DNA of 64,000 nt from Isoetes taiwanensis (GCA_021234155.1 JAJEKV010000017.1:5995901-6059900), one strand, 5' to 3'; positions 46,700-58,076 are shown, numbered from the stretch's first letter. Translations and numbers: made by a program. Notes: generated by a model not told the origin, from the sequence alone.

Positions 46700-47940
46700 A
46701 TCCAATGTCCCACTGTGAAGTATTTTTTTGCACACACCATCAGTCTGTAGTTGCAAACTCAGAATGAAAATTGGAGCCACTATTTCGCCCTGCTTCATCA
46801 TGTACTATGGCAGGATTGAAATGTCGAAGGTGTCAGTGTATTCATGGGCGGGACTGAAATAAGGTGCCAATCTATTCAGTTTGTGCTTGCAAATGTATTC
46901 AGTCTCTAGTTCCCATGTATTCATTCATCTCTTCAGATATTGGAGGAGAAGGAGGAGCCTCTATCCTGCAGATGTATCTTAGCAATCCAGTAGGAACTTC
47001 AAAAATGCGAGTAGATTTGAAATGTGGAGGAAATTTGGAATGTATGATAGAGGGATTTTGAACGTTACAATATGTCGACACAAAAATGGATATGACGAAG
47101 ACGTGTCTTTTACCATAAAATGAAAGGGGGAAGAAGAGTGATGAGGAGATGAAGAAGTCGGAGAAAACAAGATATCGCGGATAATCTAGCAAGTAAGAAA
47201 TACAAAAGCATGTTATGTAGTCCATGTCATCTTTGTTGTACCATGCTCTTTCTATATCTAGTATGACTTTCATATCAGATCAGATCTATATTATGTACTC
47301 ATGTTTCCCAGTAGTTTCGAGCTAAAACTATACACAAATTACCTATCAATTGTACTTCTGAATATCTACATGTTTCTACATTCTTCAAACGTTTAGATGA
47401 CAGTGCTTGCCTTTCTAACTATAATTCGCACTGCAAGTGTCTATAAATCCTCAGGGCATCAGTTTAGTCTAAGATTGTTTATTCTGCCCCTTCATGTTTC
47501 ACCTGCCTGCGTCTTTAAATTTGGGGTTGACAACGCAAACTTCCAATTTATGGACAGGTGAGTATTTCGATATTCATGCTGATTTCCGGAGCTCGAAGTA
47601 AGATATGGCATTACGAACGTTTGGCTGATAACAGTTGCAAATTGAGAAAAACAATGCTGTTTACCATTTGGAGCAGCGACAAAATAAATTACAGCAGAAA
47701 TAATGCTTGATGGCTAAAAGACAATAGAAGACCAATGAGAAACCTGATATGGAAAAATTAAAAACTTACATGGGATTTCTGAGTCTTTTGAAGATGCTTG
47801 TCTCCAATTCTCTGCATTTATGCAAATTAATAGACACAAAGGAAACTTGTCTATATGACGGTCCTCTGCTTCGAGCCATCCTCTTACAGCACTATAAGAC
47901 AATTTGATTAGAAAGCGCATCGTATTTTGTAAAGTTATGA
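46700..47940. other. Intergenic, no gene recognised
   Basis: A 124-codon minus-strand frame at 46899-47273 shows no motif and is Phe/Ser-rich. This interval would contain the promoter of the SCD2-like partial gene (start codon at 46548), but no TATA box stands out. Confidence 0.35.
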
Positions 47941-47946
47941 TGAGAG

Positions 47947-48046
47947 GGATAACACCCTGGAAAGAGGGTGTTATGCCCTATTATAACAAACTTGAGCCCT
48001 GGTTTGCTATAATAGGGCATAACACCCTCGTTCCAGGGTATTGTCC
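47947..48046. repeat. Long hairpin: 45-bp arms, 10-nt loop
   Basis: The left arm (47947-47991, GGATAACACCCTGGAA to ATTATAACAAAC) and the right arm (48002-48046) pair with about three mismatches around TTGAGCCCTG. Each arm also contains the word AACACCCT and its local complement AGGGTGTT. Just downstream AACAAGCTAGGTGTTTATG-like phrases repeat (about 48087 and 48120). This could be a very short MITE or, if transcribed, an RNA hairpin of microRNA-precursor size. Confidence 0.8.
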
Positions 48047-48299
48047 GCCTTAACAACCTAGGCCCGAGAGTTTTGTGGTGGTTTTCATAACAAGCTAGGT
48101 GTTTATGGCCATTTGGCATAACAAACTAGGTGTTTATGCACTTTTAATGTGTTACTGGTGGGTAACACCATTGCAACCAACAGCTGAAATCTGATCTCAG
48201 CATTAAAACTTGCGCGCCATGTCACAAATGCTCCCAGCCATAGGATTTGCAAGAACAAAACCAATATACAAAATTCATCCGTCATACAGACAGATGAAT

Positions 48300-49130
48300 C
48301 ACAGCATCTATAAAACCCTCCTATGCAAGGCCTTTGAGTTCCATTTTTTCAAAAGCTTCAAAGGCCTCATTGCCCAATCCATACTGAACAAAGGTACCAA
48401 GCAGAGCAGTCCACAAGCATAAATCCTGTTCGCCAATGCTAAAAGCTGAGCTTGCATCTTCCAAGCTCCCACATTTGGATGTTTACCAATAGAACCTGGG
48501 TAGAAACATCCAAACCAGCATCTATTATTGCTTTGTGTATCTTCTTACCAAAATGAGTTCTGCGCCTTGCACATGCACCAAGAAGGCTAATAAAACTGGC
48601 TTCATCGGGCTTCATACCATCTTGTTGCATTTGATAAAACAGTTAAAGAGCATCCATGAATTTCCTTCCCATGCTTCCCATGTCCTGCTATTATGGTACC
48701 CATGATATTATATTCCCTTCATTCATTTGCCCAAAAACTGCAGTTGCCTTTTTGATAGCCCCATTCTGAGTATGTGCAAAGATCATGGCATTCCACGAGG
48801 TTTACATTCTTGTTGGGCACTTGAAAAAGTTTCCTGCATAGCCAGAGAGTAGTGCATTTCAGGAGGAAACATTGCGAACAGGCATTTTCTAAACAAGTTG
48901 ATAAGCATCCTTTCTGGCAATACGCTGCAAAAATTGTAGTCCACGAGATTACATCTGGTTGGGGGATCTGTAAGATAAGTTGAACAGACTGGTTAAGCTT
49001 ACCAGATTGACGCATAAGCTGCAATTTTAGTGTTCCATAACACTGCATTTCGGTAAGGCATTCGTTGAAAGAGACGAAAGGCAACTTCAATTTTCCTAGG
49101 GGAATATCATGCTTGCCCAAATTTGTTTAC
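48300..49130 (-). pseudogene. PLS-class PPR gene relic
   Basis: On the minus strand, PPR blocks appear in order: SGKLNQSVQLILQIPQPDVI then SWTTIFAAYCQKG (about 49010-48910), a frame-shifted piece with LRMGLSKRQLQFLGK (about 48770), then LFYQMQQDGMKPDEASFISL with LLGACARRRTHFGKKIHKAI and IDAGLDVSTQVLLVN (48640-48490). This is the usual L-S-P motif series of organellar RNA-editing PPR proteins. At least three frameshifts and several stops show decay. It lies next to the tandemly duplicated tRNA segment. Confidence 0.75.
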
Positions 49131-49557
49131 CTGGAATATCATGCTTAAAAGCATGTTAGAAGCATGACATTCTAGGATACCAAATTTCGCCTGTCCATCC
49201 TATCAAACAAAGATCTCGCTTTTTACAAATCTCCACATGTTCCATACATCTGAATCAGGAGATTACATAGAAATAAGTTCCGGCCCAATCCACTACACTA
49301 TTTTTATTATTACCTTCCATGCATTTGCAACATTTTTTGTCTGTGCTAACGCCCGAAGTGAAAAGGATAACCTGCATCTAGAAGCAAGCTTGAAGGTAAT
49401 ATGGTCGAGAGACATGGAGAAACACATTAATCTAAAAGGCTTTTGCCTTATCCATCTACATCCTGCAATCGTTTCAATCTTCAATCTGTGCTTGTTTTGT
49501 TCCGTGACAGTTTTAGAATTTGTATATAAGTAATAAAAATAAGTGGATTTGAACATT

Positions 49558-49630
49558 GGGGATGTAGCTCAGATGGTAGAGCGCTCGCTTAGCATGCGAG
49601 AGGTACGGGGATCGATACCCCGCATCTCCA
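49558..49630 (+). tRNA. tRNA-Ala (anticodon AGC)
   Basis: Seventy-three bases fold perfectly: acceptor GGGGATG with CATCTCC plus discriminator A; D arm GCTC/GAGC; anticodon stem CTCGC/GCGAG with loop TTAGCAT (anticodon AGC at 49591-49593); T arm CGGGG/CCCCG with loop ATCGATA. The A box (TAGCTCAGATGG) and B box (GGATCGATACC) for RNA polymerase III are intact, there is no intron, and a TTTT terminator follows at 49633-49636. It is a typical plant cytosolic tRNA-Ala and, of the five copies here, the only one likely to work. Confidence 0.97.
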
Positions 49631-49730
49631 AGTTTTCTATTCATTTTTGTAAATACCCCGCATCTCCAAGTTTTCTATTCATTTTTGTAAATACCCCGCA
49701 TCTCCAAGTTTTCTATTCATTTTTGTAAAT
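49615..49730. repeat. Three tandem copies of the tRNA 3' end plus trailer (38 bp)
   Basis: ATACCCCGCATCTCCAAG begins at 49615, 49653 and 49691, each followed by TTTTCTATTCATTTTTGTAA. The unit takes in the last 16 bases of the tRNA, including the 3' half of the T stem and the acceptor strand. The copies are nearly identical, so the expansion is recent. Confidence 0.9.
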
Positions 49731-49813
49731 ATCCTAGGTCTTGCTGGTTTCTTCTATCTTTTGTTGTTTCCGATGATTTCCAGCTTGTTTGATATTAGGC
49801 CATTTCTATGTTT

Positions 49814-49886
49814 GGGGATGTAGGTTAAATGGTGGAGCGCTCGCTTAGCATATGAGAGGTACAAGGATCGATACCTTGCATCTCTA
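49814..49886 (+). pseudogene. Degenerate tRNA-Ala copy 2
   Basis: Same 73-base length as the intact gene. The D arm is damaged (GTAGGTTAAATGG) and the anticodon stem is broken (CTCGC against ATGAG), though the AGC anticodon remains. The T stem has compensating changes (CAAGG/CCTTG) and the B box is kept. Confidence 0.8.
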
Positions 49887-50077
49887 AGTTTTCTATTCAC
49901 TTTGTAAATATCCTAGGTCTTGCTGGTTTCTTCTTGTCTTGTGTATGCCTTGCTGGTTTCTTCTTGTCTTGTGTATGCCTTGCTGGTCCCTTGTATTTGT
50001 GTATGCTATCTTTTGGTGTTTCCCATGATTACCTGTTGAGCAATTATATTGGAAACAATTAGGGCATTTCTTTGTTT

Positions 50078-50105
50078 GGGAATGTAGCTCGGATGGTAGA
50101 GCACC
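50078..50105 (+). pseudogene. Truncated tRNA-Ala copy 3 (5' part only)
   Basis: GGGAATGTAGCTCGGATGGT and AGAGCAC match the acceptor and D-arm part of the tRNA. The sequence then runs straight into the start of the second copy of the segmental duplication, so the duplication breakpoint cut the tRNA after the D arm. Confidence 0.8.
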
Positions 50106-50446
50106 TATCCATCCTATCAAATAAAGATCTTGCTTTTTACAAATCTCCACGTGTTCCATACATCTGAATTAGGAGATTACATAGAAATAAGCGTCGACGC
50201 AATCCATTACACTAATATTATTACCTTCCATGCATTTGCAACATTGTTTGTCTGTTCTAACGCCGAAATGAAAAAGGATAAACTGCATCTAGAAGCAAGC
50301 TCAAAGGTACTATGGTTGAGAGGCACGAAGAAACAAATTATGCACATTAATCTAAAAGGCTTTCGCCTTATCCATCTACATCCTGCAATCATAGAGAATA
50401 CGATTTCATATCATCTAATAAGCTTCAATCTATGCATTTCAACATT

Positions 50447-50520
50447 GGGGATGTACCTTAGATGGTAGAACGCTTGCTTAACATGCGATAGCTATGGGGA
50501 CCAATACCTTGCACTCTCCA
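50447..50520 (+). pseudogene. Degenerate tRNA-Ala copy 4
   Basis: Seventy-four bases in the second copy of the segmental duplication. The anticodon position reads AAC instead of AGC, the D arm carries ACCTTAGATGG, and one base is inserted in the 3' half. The stems are weakened (GTACC, GCACTCTCC), so it is probably not functional. Confidence 0.75.
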
Positions 50521-50680
50521 AGTTTTCTATTCATTTTGTAAATATCTTAGGTCTTGCTAGTTTCTTCTTGTCTTATGTATGGTTCCTTCTTGTGTTTGTG
50601 TATGTTATCTTTTCTTGTTTTCCATGTTTTCCAGCCTGTTGGGCAATTATATGGAAAACAATTAGGGCATTTCTATGTTT

Positions 50681-50731
50681 GGGAATGTAGCTCAGATGGT
50701 AGAGCGTGCTCAATTCACGCCCGCTTCCCAT
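50681..50731 (+). pseudogene. tRNA-Ala copy 5 lacking the anticodon arm
   Basis: GGGAATGTAGCTCAGATGGT and AGAGCG keep the 5' half with a perfect A box. The anticodon arm is missing and the sequence jumps to a TTCACGCCCGCTTCCCA-like end that can pair with GGGAA. The flank (CAATTATATGGAAAACAATTAGGGCATTT) matches that of copy 3. Confidence 0.7.
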
Positions 50732-51191
50732 TGTTTTCTTCTTATTTTGTAAATATGCCATTATTATTATTTTTTGGGGTTTCCCTAGGTCTTGCCGGTT
50801 TTGACTTTTGTGAATAAGCAACTACCAGAAAAAGTGCCCAGCATCGTTGGACTATTATCTTGAAAACAATTAGGGCAAGGTCGAGATTTCTAAGTTTTGA
50901 AGGGGTATTTTTATGAAGCTTTCCTTTTCTGGATTCTTTCACCCTCGCTCTTGTGGTTAGATGGGAATATACCCAGTATATGCTGGGATATGTCCAGATA
51001 TTATAGGACTGGCCTAAACTGGTTGTTCATGATAATTCTCCCTGTTGCCCATTCTTCTCGCTATAGTAGGGCCTATATCAGATACTTTGTTTCGCGGAGC
51101 TTAAGGGTGCATTTCTATGAGACTATTCTGGACCCGACCTAGCCTGATCACATCCCTGCAGTTCTAATCTTATGTTTCACATCTCTCTCTC

Positions 51192-51290
51192 TTTTTGGGT
51201 TGCCCCTAGGGGGGCAAACCCTCGGTTATGTGGGTTTATGGCATATCCTAGGTATATGCTAGTATATACCTAGGATATGCTGGTGACTGC
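51192..51290 (+). repeat. Two-hairpin dispersed repeat, copy 1
   Basis: Begins TTTTTGGGTTGCCCCTAG, where GGGTTGCCCC and GGGGGCAAACCC fold back. A second hairpin at 51241-51280 has perfect 17-bp arms (GCATATCCTAGGTATAT) round a 6-base loop. Between them is CTCGGTTATGTGGGTTTATG. Three more copies lie at 52286, 58018 and 58475. No coding sequence; no clear target-site duplication. Confidence 0.8.
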
Positions 51291-52285
51291 TCCAAACATA
51301 CTATTCCATGTAAACTGTTGGTCACCCGCGTTCTGGATCCGGGATGTTCCAACCGAGTAACTGGCAGGGCAGACCGAAGATTTTCCTTTCTAACAATACG
51401 CCTCAATACGCCTGAAGCTATGGATTCATGATGCCGGCTAGGTGGTGCTGCATTTTCTTGAAGCAAATCTGATTCATAGTTTTTGGCCAGTTTATAAAGG
51501 TCGGATCCATATCTACAGGGGAAATATGGGCTCTAAACGAGGAACCCTTGAGAGTCTGAGAAGAGCGGGAAGGACCATATTTTTCATGGTGATTCGGCTA
51601 GGCTCGTTAATCATCTCATCGGCTCCAATGCTAGTTGCAGTTGCAGATGTTGGTCTTTCATGTAAGCTACTCTCTACATTTACTTGCGGTACCTCTTGCT
51701 TCTCTTTAGTCAGATCATTCATTATAATCTGTAAGTTCTACTCCACATCCTCTTTTCTTTCTGATAAAAAGGATGAGAATTAATCACATACCTTACCACT
51801 TTTGCAAGTGCATATGCTGCCTGTGGAATTCTTAGATTCTGATATGGTGCGTATTTGGCAACTACTGTAGTCAGTGGACCTGCATGCTAAATTGGTACAA
51901 ATATTTTTGACCCGTTGGGGATCCATGTTTACTTATTTTGTGTGGTGCATAGAGTAAGGAGGCTCACAAGCAGGACTAATACTGGTCGATTGTAGCAGTT
52001 GGATTTAGCAGGATCTTCAGAGTTACTTATTCAGGGATACATATGCAATCTAGGATCCTCTGCTACCAACAAAAAATTCCAGATTTTTCTCTAGAATCTT
52101 TTCCTTCATCGTACTTTTCTAGTACGGTTGAATCCCGACCTTGAATATGTAGCATAATAACAGGGGGTTTTCTTTGTGTTTTTGTACGCTTTTCACTAAG
52201 GTTTTCCTATGATTTCGCGGATGTATTCAAATGGATGTACTCACGTACATCTAGAGTGCACCATTTCGAGCCACCGATTTTAGCC

Positions 52286-52380
52286 TTTTTGGGTTGCCCC
52301 TAGGGGGCAAACCCTCGCTTTATGAGGGTATGTGGGCATATTCGGGTATATGCTTAAGATATACCTAGCATAGGCCGATG
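52286..52380 (+). repeat. Two-hairpin dispersed repeat, copy 2
   Basis: TTTTTGGGTTGCCCCTAGGG then GGCAAACCCTCGCTTTATG, followed by a worn second palindrome (GGTATATGCTTAAGATATACC). It is preceded by GATTTTAGCC, a phrase that also occurs before 58728. Confidence 0.75.
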
Positions 52381-55300
52381 ATCGCTAAAAACCGGGCCGC
52401 CGTAGAATGGTTGGTCATCCAGCCCCACAGCGTGGCTATGTCGGCAAATCAAGCTCCAATCTCGATGGAAATGCAAATAAATAATGTAGGATTCGCTTCC
52501 ATAGCAAAGATAGGGTCGGACCCTCGGGATCGGCCATGAAAGAATAGCTTTGCAAACATTTGGGATTTGGCTCTTGGTCCATTTGTAGATGAATTAGTTA
52601 TACCGGATGCATGGCATAGTTTTGCTTGTTGAGGTGATTGGATTATTGCAGCTACCCTCAAATGCGCCTTCTTTCTTGCATTATCCGTTGGATGCATCAT
52701 CTTATATACTCTTAGTATCAATGAGGCAATCCCCCCTTGGCTATGGAGGTTGTCAAGAAATTCAGCCGCCACACAATTCCTTTAAGAACCTTATTTGAAG
52801 ATGTCATGTTCTTCGTGATTGCAATCAAGGTCACCCTATGTCTAAACTATGGCCCGGGTTCCTCATTAGCTGACCTCGGTTCTTGATTAGACTTTCTTGT
52901 GTAGGTTTGTGATGTGTGCTCACGGTTGGAGGATTTGTCACAGAAATGCACAGGGGCTCTGCCAATCAATGCTGAATTATCTGCAACTTTTAAAGTTTCA
53001 TGCCACAAGTTGTCAGATGCAGGTCTACGTGTAGCAGCAACATCATATCCTCTGTGCCTTGCTTGGAGTCGCCTTCCCACCATTTGGGCCATCGGATTCT
53101 GATGATTGCAAGTAGGTTCATGTCTATGTTGCATTCTTTCTCAGATTTGATTTCTTCTTTGAGCCTGTGGGATTGAATCATTTTTGGTATGCAGATGCAA
53201 TTTGTTATCTCATGTTCTTACCTTTTTTCAGCTCTATAATGACATTCTGAAGATGGCACCATTGAGCTCCATAAGGTATTGATTTATTTGAGGATTCTTT
53301 GTTTCAGATGTCTTCATAGGCTTGCTTGAATCTTTCCTACTATTGCCACGGTTTTGTATTTGAGCTACTGATTTCTGAGGCTTCTATCATAATGGCATTT
53401 GACATGATAGTGTTTTTTATTTCCCTTGCCAATTCAGGCCAGGATAAATTCTAGCTCTGTAGCTCTATGGCGAAACAACGAATGGTTCTTGCACTTCTTG
53501 ACAGGGTACATGGCTTTTTCCGAGCTCAAGTGTGAGCTTCTTTTTTCATTATTTGCACTTGGTTGTGCCCTAACTAAGAATGTAAAATAAATGATTTCTT
53601 CTTTGTGCTTGAAGCTTTGGTGTGTTTTACAGAGGTCATTTTTCAACGGGGGGCATTTTACAAATTAAGAGGTGGTTGCATAACATAGAAGGTGTTAAGT
53701 ATTGTGACTCTTTGCGTATCAATTTATATGGTAGGCATTTTATTTTCCTGTTTACAAATTGGTTCTTTAAAATCTTAAGTAATGTAGGGTTGTTACAGGC
53801 GGAGGTTGAAGACTCTTCAATGGAGGTCTGCATCTTAAGTTTATATGGTATCTACAGGTACGTTGTCATGATAGTATTATGATGTGGAGCAATTTGCTGG
53901 TCATGTACATGCAGTCTACTTTGTAGGTTGTGTACATGTGGCATGCAATTACAAGATACTAAGTTGATGTCAAGCATGCAGGTTGTAACCCTCTGAATTT
54001 TCAGTTATGCCGGGATCTGTCTATGTTCTCATGTTGAATGAATGTTGAGTCATTTGTGTTCACTCTTTTCACATCAGTCAAGTGGGAATTTACATCGCAG
54101 CTATCCAGCTTGTATAAACCAGGGGCTATTGGATATTCACGTCATTTTGGACTTTTTTGCAACATCACATATCTCAACTGCAATGGTAGGATCAACCTTT
54201 AAATTTTTACAACTTCCTCTGTGAATTTTGCACTAATTACGCCAGAAATCATAGGATTGAGGGCTCTTGATTGTTGCACAGAAGTTGTTCAAGAAAACTT
54301 TCAGGTAAAACCATCAATGCTTAAATTTTGAAGGCCTTATTATGGGAGTCAGTTCTATAGCAATAGATAACTATAGTTTCTATTTCGTATTTATCTGCTT
54401 TTTGATTGTGTTGCAGCGTTCATCAGGGCCCCATCGCTGCTAGAATGACTCGAAGCTTGGCGAATCGCTCTACATTCTGAGTCCTAACAATAGGCAAAAA
54501 AATCAAGGCGTCTGCCCAGTCTACTTATAGGTGAGCATTCCACATACATGCATTTGAACATTTGAGCAGTTATTTTTCCACTCTGCCCATAGTTTTGATG
54601 AATTGTTATTAGCTGAAGATGGGCAGCTAAAGCAAACGACTTTCACAAATGGGTCACGCTCATGACAGTCACGCCATAGGTAATGATGCTGAAGGCATGC
54701 CATGCATCACTTTGATCACTCTCGATCTGTGGATTCTCCAGTTTCTTAGTAGCTCGCAAATACCATAGGTATTTTTTACTTTGTCTTTTGCGTTTCTGTG
54801 TCATGAATCATCTTTGAATATCTCAGTTAATTAATTGTAGGCTCCATTTTTTGAAGATTTATTTCTATGTCAAAATATTTTCACCAGAGTTCCAAATAGA
54901 TATTACCTGTTATATAGCAGATGAGAAGAATCCAATTCCAAGCATTTTGATATTATATGTTATGCATGAGAAGATTGCAGATGCTAGAGGGAAGCTGTAG
55001 AGGCATAAATAATGGATAAAGGTGATGGAGTATGATTGTGAATGCATTACACATGCATTAAATGGGGTGGTAGAATCAATCAAATCGCAGTAACGTATGG
55101 GTTGCATTATTGTGGAAGATATCTTCACTTAATATGCTTTGCACTGAACAACTTGGCAGAGAGTCCTGAGATAGATGCTTTTTGTTTTGGGGTCAAGCTT
55201 GGAATATACGGTCTATATTTCCTTGTGGATTTTGTCTCTATATTTAGAGGAGCAAGTGGCCCTTGACATATACAGGAGCTCTTTGCTTTGTTCCTTTGTC

Positions 55301-56197
55301 TTCCCTAAGGCATTGCCTTCGTATTGCCACTGCTGCAGATAGAATCAGAGTCATTGCTCTCCAAAGTGGAGAGATTTCAGAGAGAGTTGCAATCTGAAAC
55401 CTTTTTTTATGACCGGGCTTATATATTTGATCATTGATTTGTCAAGACAATTCAAATCGCTATAGAAAATGTTATGTGCAACTGTTGTAAAGCAAATCTT
55501 ATGACGTGTATATAAGCATTCCCTTTAGTGCATGCATTCCTAACAACAATTTTTATAATATTCTGCAGTGTTAGTGTTAGCATTCAACTGAGTTCTCACA
55601 TCATAAACTTTTAATGCTTGTCAAAGGTAATAATCGTGGGAATCTGAAAAGTACCTTTACGGTAGCAATGTTGTGCCTTTTATGGCATGACATTCCTTTC
55701 AGCATAACATGCAATGTAAAGTCCTTTTACCCACGAAAGTGGTTTAGCCATACCCCTAGAACCACATTATAGTTCTTATTGAAGATCGAGAAGAAGCTGT
55801 CCACCTCCCATGTCGTTTGGTGGCTGGCTGGCTGGCAACCATGAGAGCTTGTGTTCTCAAGTCTCCATATGTTGCCATAGTAGTGCAACGTACTGTAAAC
55901 CATATGATCAGGTACTAAAAGAGGAAAATTAGGTTATAACATATTTTCATAACGATGGAGACTAGTCCAAGTGGCTGGTAATGGGTTTTCTTTGCTGACA
56001 AGTCTGTAATGGGCTGGAAGAAAATTTATTTTGAACAAAACCTTGTCATCAAGCATAAGTAGCCAACACTCGGCATAAAAAAGATATGGTTATCTAAATG
56101 AAACGCACAATTTTATTATTTCTCTTCAATAATTTCCATTTTCCAACCTTAAGCATGCTATTGCTTGATAATTTTGTATGCAGGGCTCAAATGTGAG

Positions 56198-57014
56198 TCA
56201 CATACTATACGACTCTATGCAACCCAATAGTTGGGGGTTTTTAAACCAATCACGATGTGCTTCAATTGAAGTTGCTTCTTGTGGTATCAAGAACATGAAC
56301 AAAGGTGGGATGAGCGTGCACAAAGCTTGAATAATTATTCCAAGATAGAGGTTTTCAAAATTGTGGGAACTTATACCAAAAGCTCATGCCAATGTTGCAC
56401 CACTAAATGAACTCATAGTTGCTCCAAAGTTGTTTATAGACATGAGGAGGGCAAATAAAGTACCCTCAATTGTTGGTGGGCAAGCTGCCCAGATAGTACC
56501 AAAAATGGCATGAACTTGCACAATATGTATCAGAAATATTAGTAGCCAAAATCTTGCATAGGCACGGGCTAGCCGCTGTAAAAATACATAACACATACTT
56601 GAACTGATGGATAGCATCGCCGAGAGCTGAAGTTCCCAATATAAATGCTTTATCAGAGATGCCGAGTCCAAGATTCCATCTTAAGACAAGGATAAGGTTT
56701 ATGAGGGTCAATATAGCAAGAGAAATATGGACCCACCTGCAAAAATGTAAAACTTTGTTGGAAAGAGGGTAATAATATAGTAGATTTTATAGCACATACT
56801 CAAATCATGTACATACCTAAATACTTTTCTCAAAGATGCCTGCTTTAGATGTCGATTATATAGAGAAGTTCCAATCATCAGCCCCAACCACCCAGTTACA
56901 CGTGGTGTCCCCAAGAACGAAGCATCTAATTGCAGGTGATTTGTTTCATAGTAGAACATAATTGTTGAAAGATTTGGAATCGATATCTGTGATAATAAAA
57001 ACCATAGCATTGGC
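56198..57014 (-). pseudogene. Folate-biopterin transporter (FBT) family relic
   Basis: FBT proteins are membrane carriers for folates and pterins, several of them chloroplast-located. On the minus strand the last exons are legible: 57014-56819 (STIMFYYETNHLQLDASFLG, then TGWLGLMIGTSLYN, LRKVFR before GTATGT); from 56736, after TTTTTGCAG, HISLAILTLINLILVLRWNL and GLGISDKAFILGTSALGDAI; then, after a frame change, AACPPTIEGTLFALLMSINN (about 56490-56430); and finally AFGISSHNFENLYLGIIIQA and LCTLIPPLFMFLIPQEATS to a stop at 56198-56200. The order is that of the C-terminal transmembrane half. The Trp expected before AFG is TGA (56384-56386), and the exon junction near 56610 does not keep frame. 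I call it a 5'-truncated pseudogene. Confidence 0.75.
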
Positions 57015-57517
57015 CTGCCAATGGGTTCCATTATAATTTGTCAGTACAGTATAAGCCCACCATAATCTAATCTTCGCAGGGTTATGTAGGCGCTTAGGAC
57101 GATGTTGAGCATCGCTAATTCAAGCTCATAAGGGCTCGCTACTTTCAAACATTTCGGCAGAGATAGCACCCCATTTCTTTTCATATAATTTAGCACTCTC
57201 TTTGTCTCCCCACGGTTATTGAATGAGAAATACTTCATGACTTGATATTTTTCAACCTCTTTTTTGCTGGCATGAACATTGTGTCATTTAGAATTTGTAA
57301 ACATGAGTTAGCCATATTGCATTTTTTATTTCCAGTGAAGCTTGCTTACTACCACATGTAGGTAATAACCTATGATATATTGATGCCATATCCAATATGG
57401 CAGGTTTGATGCGCATAAGCCCCGGTGGCTTTGATGACGTGGGCTTTATATGTTATAGATCCCAAGAGGTAACAACTTGGTTGTAGTGCATTCGTGTATA
57501 TAAACAGAGAAGATAGA

Positions 57518-57731
57518 ATGCTATCTGAGCCTGAACATGATAACTTTATCAATTTATCTAGTGCATTTGTGTGAATGTAGAATTTTCTTTTGGTTGAATT
57601 TATGAAGTATTTCTAGTACGTTAATGCTATCTGAGCTTGAACATGATAACTTTATCAATTTATCTAGTGCATTTGTATGAATGCAGAATTTTCTTTTGGT
57701 TGAATTTATGAAGTATTTCTAGTACGTTAAT
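57518..57731. repeat. 106-bp tandem duplication
   Basis: ATGCTATCTGAGCCTGAACA starts at 57518 and, with one or two changes, again at 57624. Both copies continue through TTATCAATTTATCTAGTGCA to AGTATTTCTAGTACGTTAAT. The copies are almost identical. Confidence 0.9.
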
Positions 57732-58017
57732 GAGCATTTTACCTCTTCTATTTATCATCTAGCATGTGTTTCATAACAATCATCTCCTATTCAGAAGTAG
57801 TTGTTGAAATATTATATAGGAAAAGTTGGGTGACTGGTTTTTGCATTGATTGAGTGTTATATAATTATATAAACCGGCATAAATGTACTGACCAGCATAC
57901 ATGGAGGCAAAGAAACCTTTACATCATGTTTGGCGACTCATATGAATCATATGAATCGATTTTTAAAAAGTTGACTCATTATACTATCAAGGCTGAAAGC
58001 CGTTTTGGAGGTAAGCA

Positions 58018-58076
58018 TTTTTTGGGTTGACCCTAGGGTGGCAAAGCCTCGCTTATGTGGGTTTGTGGCAATTCAA
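58018..58076 (+). repeat. Two-hairpin dispersed repeat, copy 3 (5' part)
   Basis: TTTTTTGGGTTGACCCTAGG and GTGGCAAAGCCTCGCTTATG through TGGGTTTGTGGCA; the second hairpin is absent. Confidence 0.7.

Larger units (their letters stand above)
49194..50450. repeat. Tandem segmental duplication, offset about 914 bp
   Basis: The 360 bp from 49194 (TCCATCCTATCAAACAAAGA) to the tRNA at 49558 are repeated from 50108 to about 50446, with the same landmarks: CATACATCTGAAT, AGGAGATTACATAG, TTACCTTCCATGCATTTGC, AAAGGCTTT and TTATCCATCTACATCCTGCA. The second copy has indels and several substitutions. Each copy ends in a tRNA-Ala-like sequence, intact in the first and degenerate in the second. Confidence 0.85.
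50830..56190. other. Intergenic region, no gene recognised
   Basis: Apart from the two repeat copies above I see no coding sequence with a recognisable family. Several 60-110-codon frames on both strands lack motifs. ATATACCCAGTATATGCTGG at 50968-50987 is a related short palindrome. Confidence 0.4.

Noticed and set aside
49543-49728. Short ORF across the tRNA
   Set aside because: It coincides with the intact tRNA gene and its triplicated trailer.
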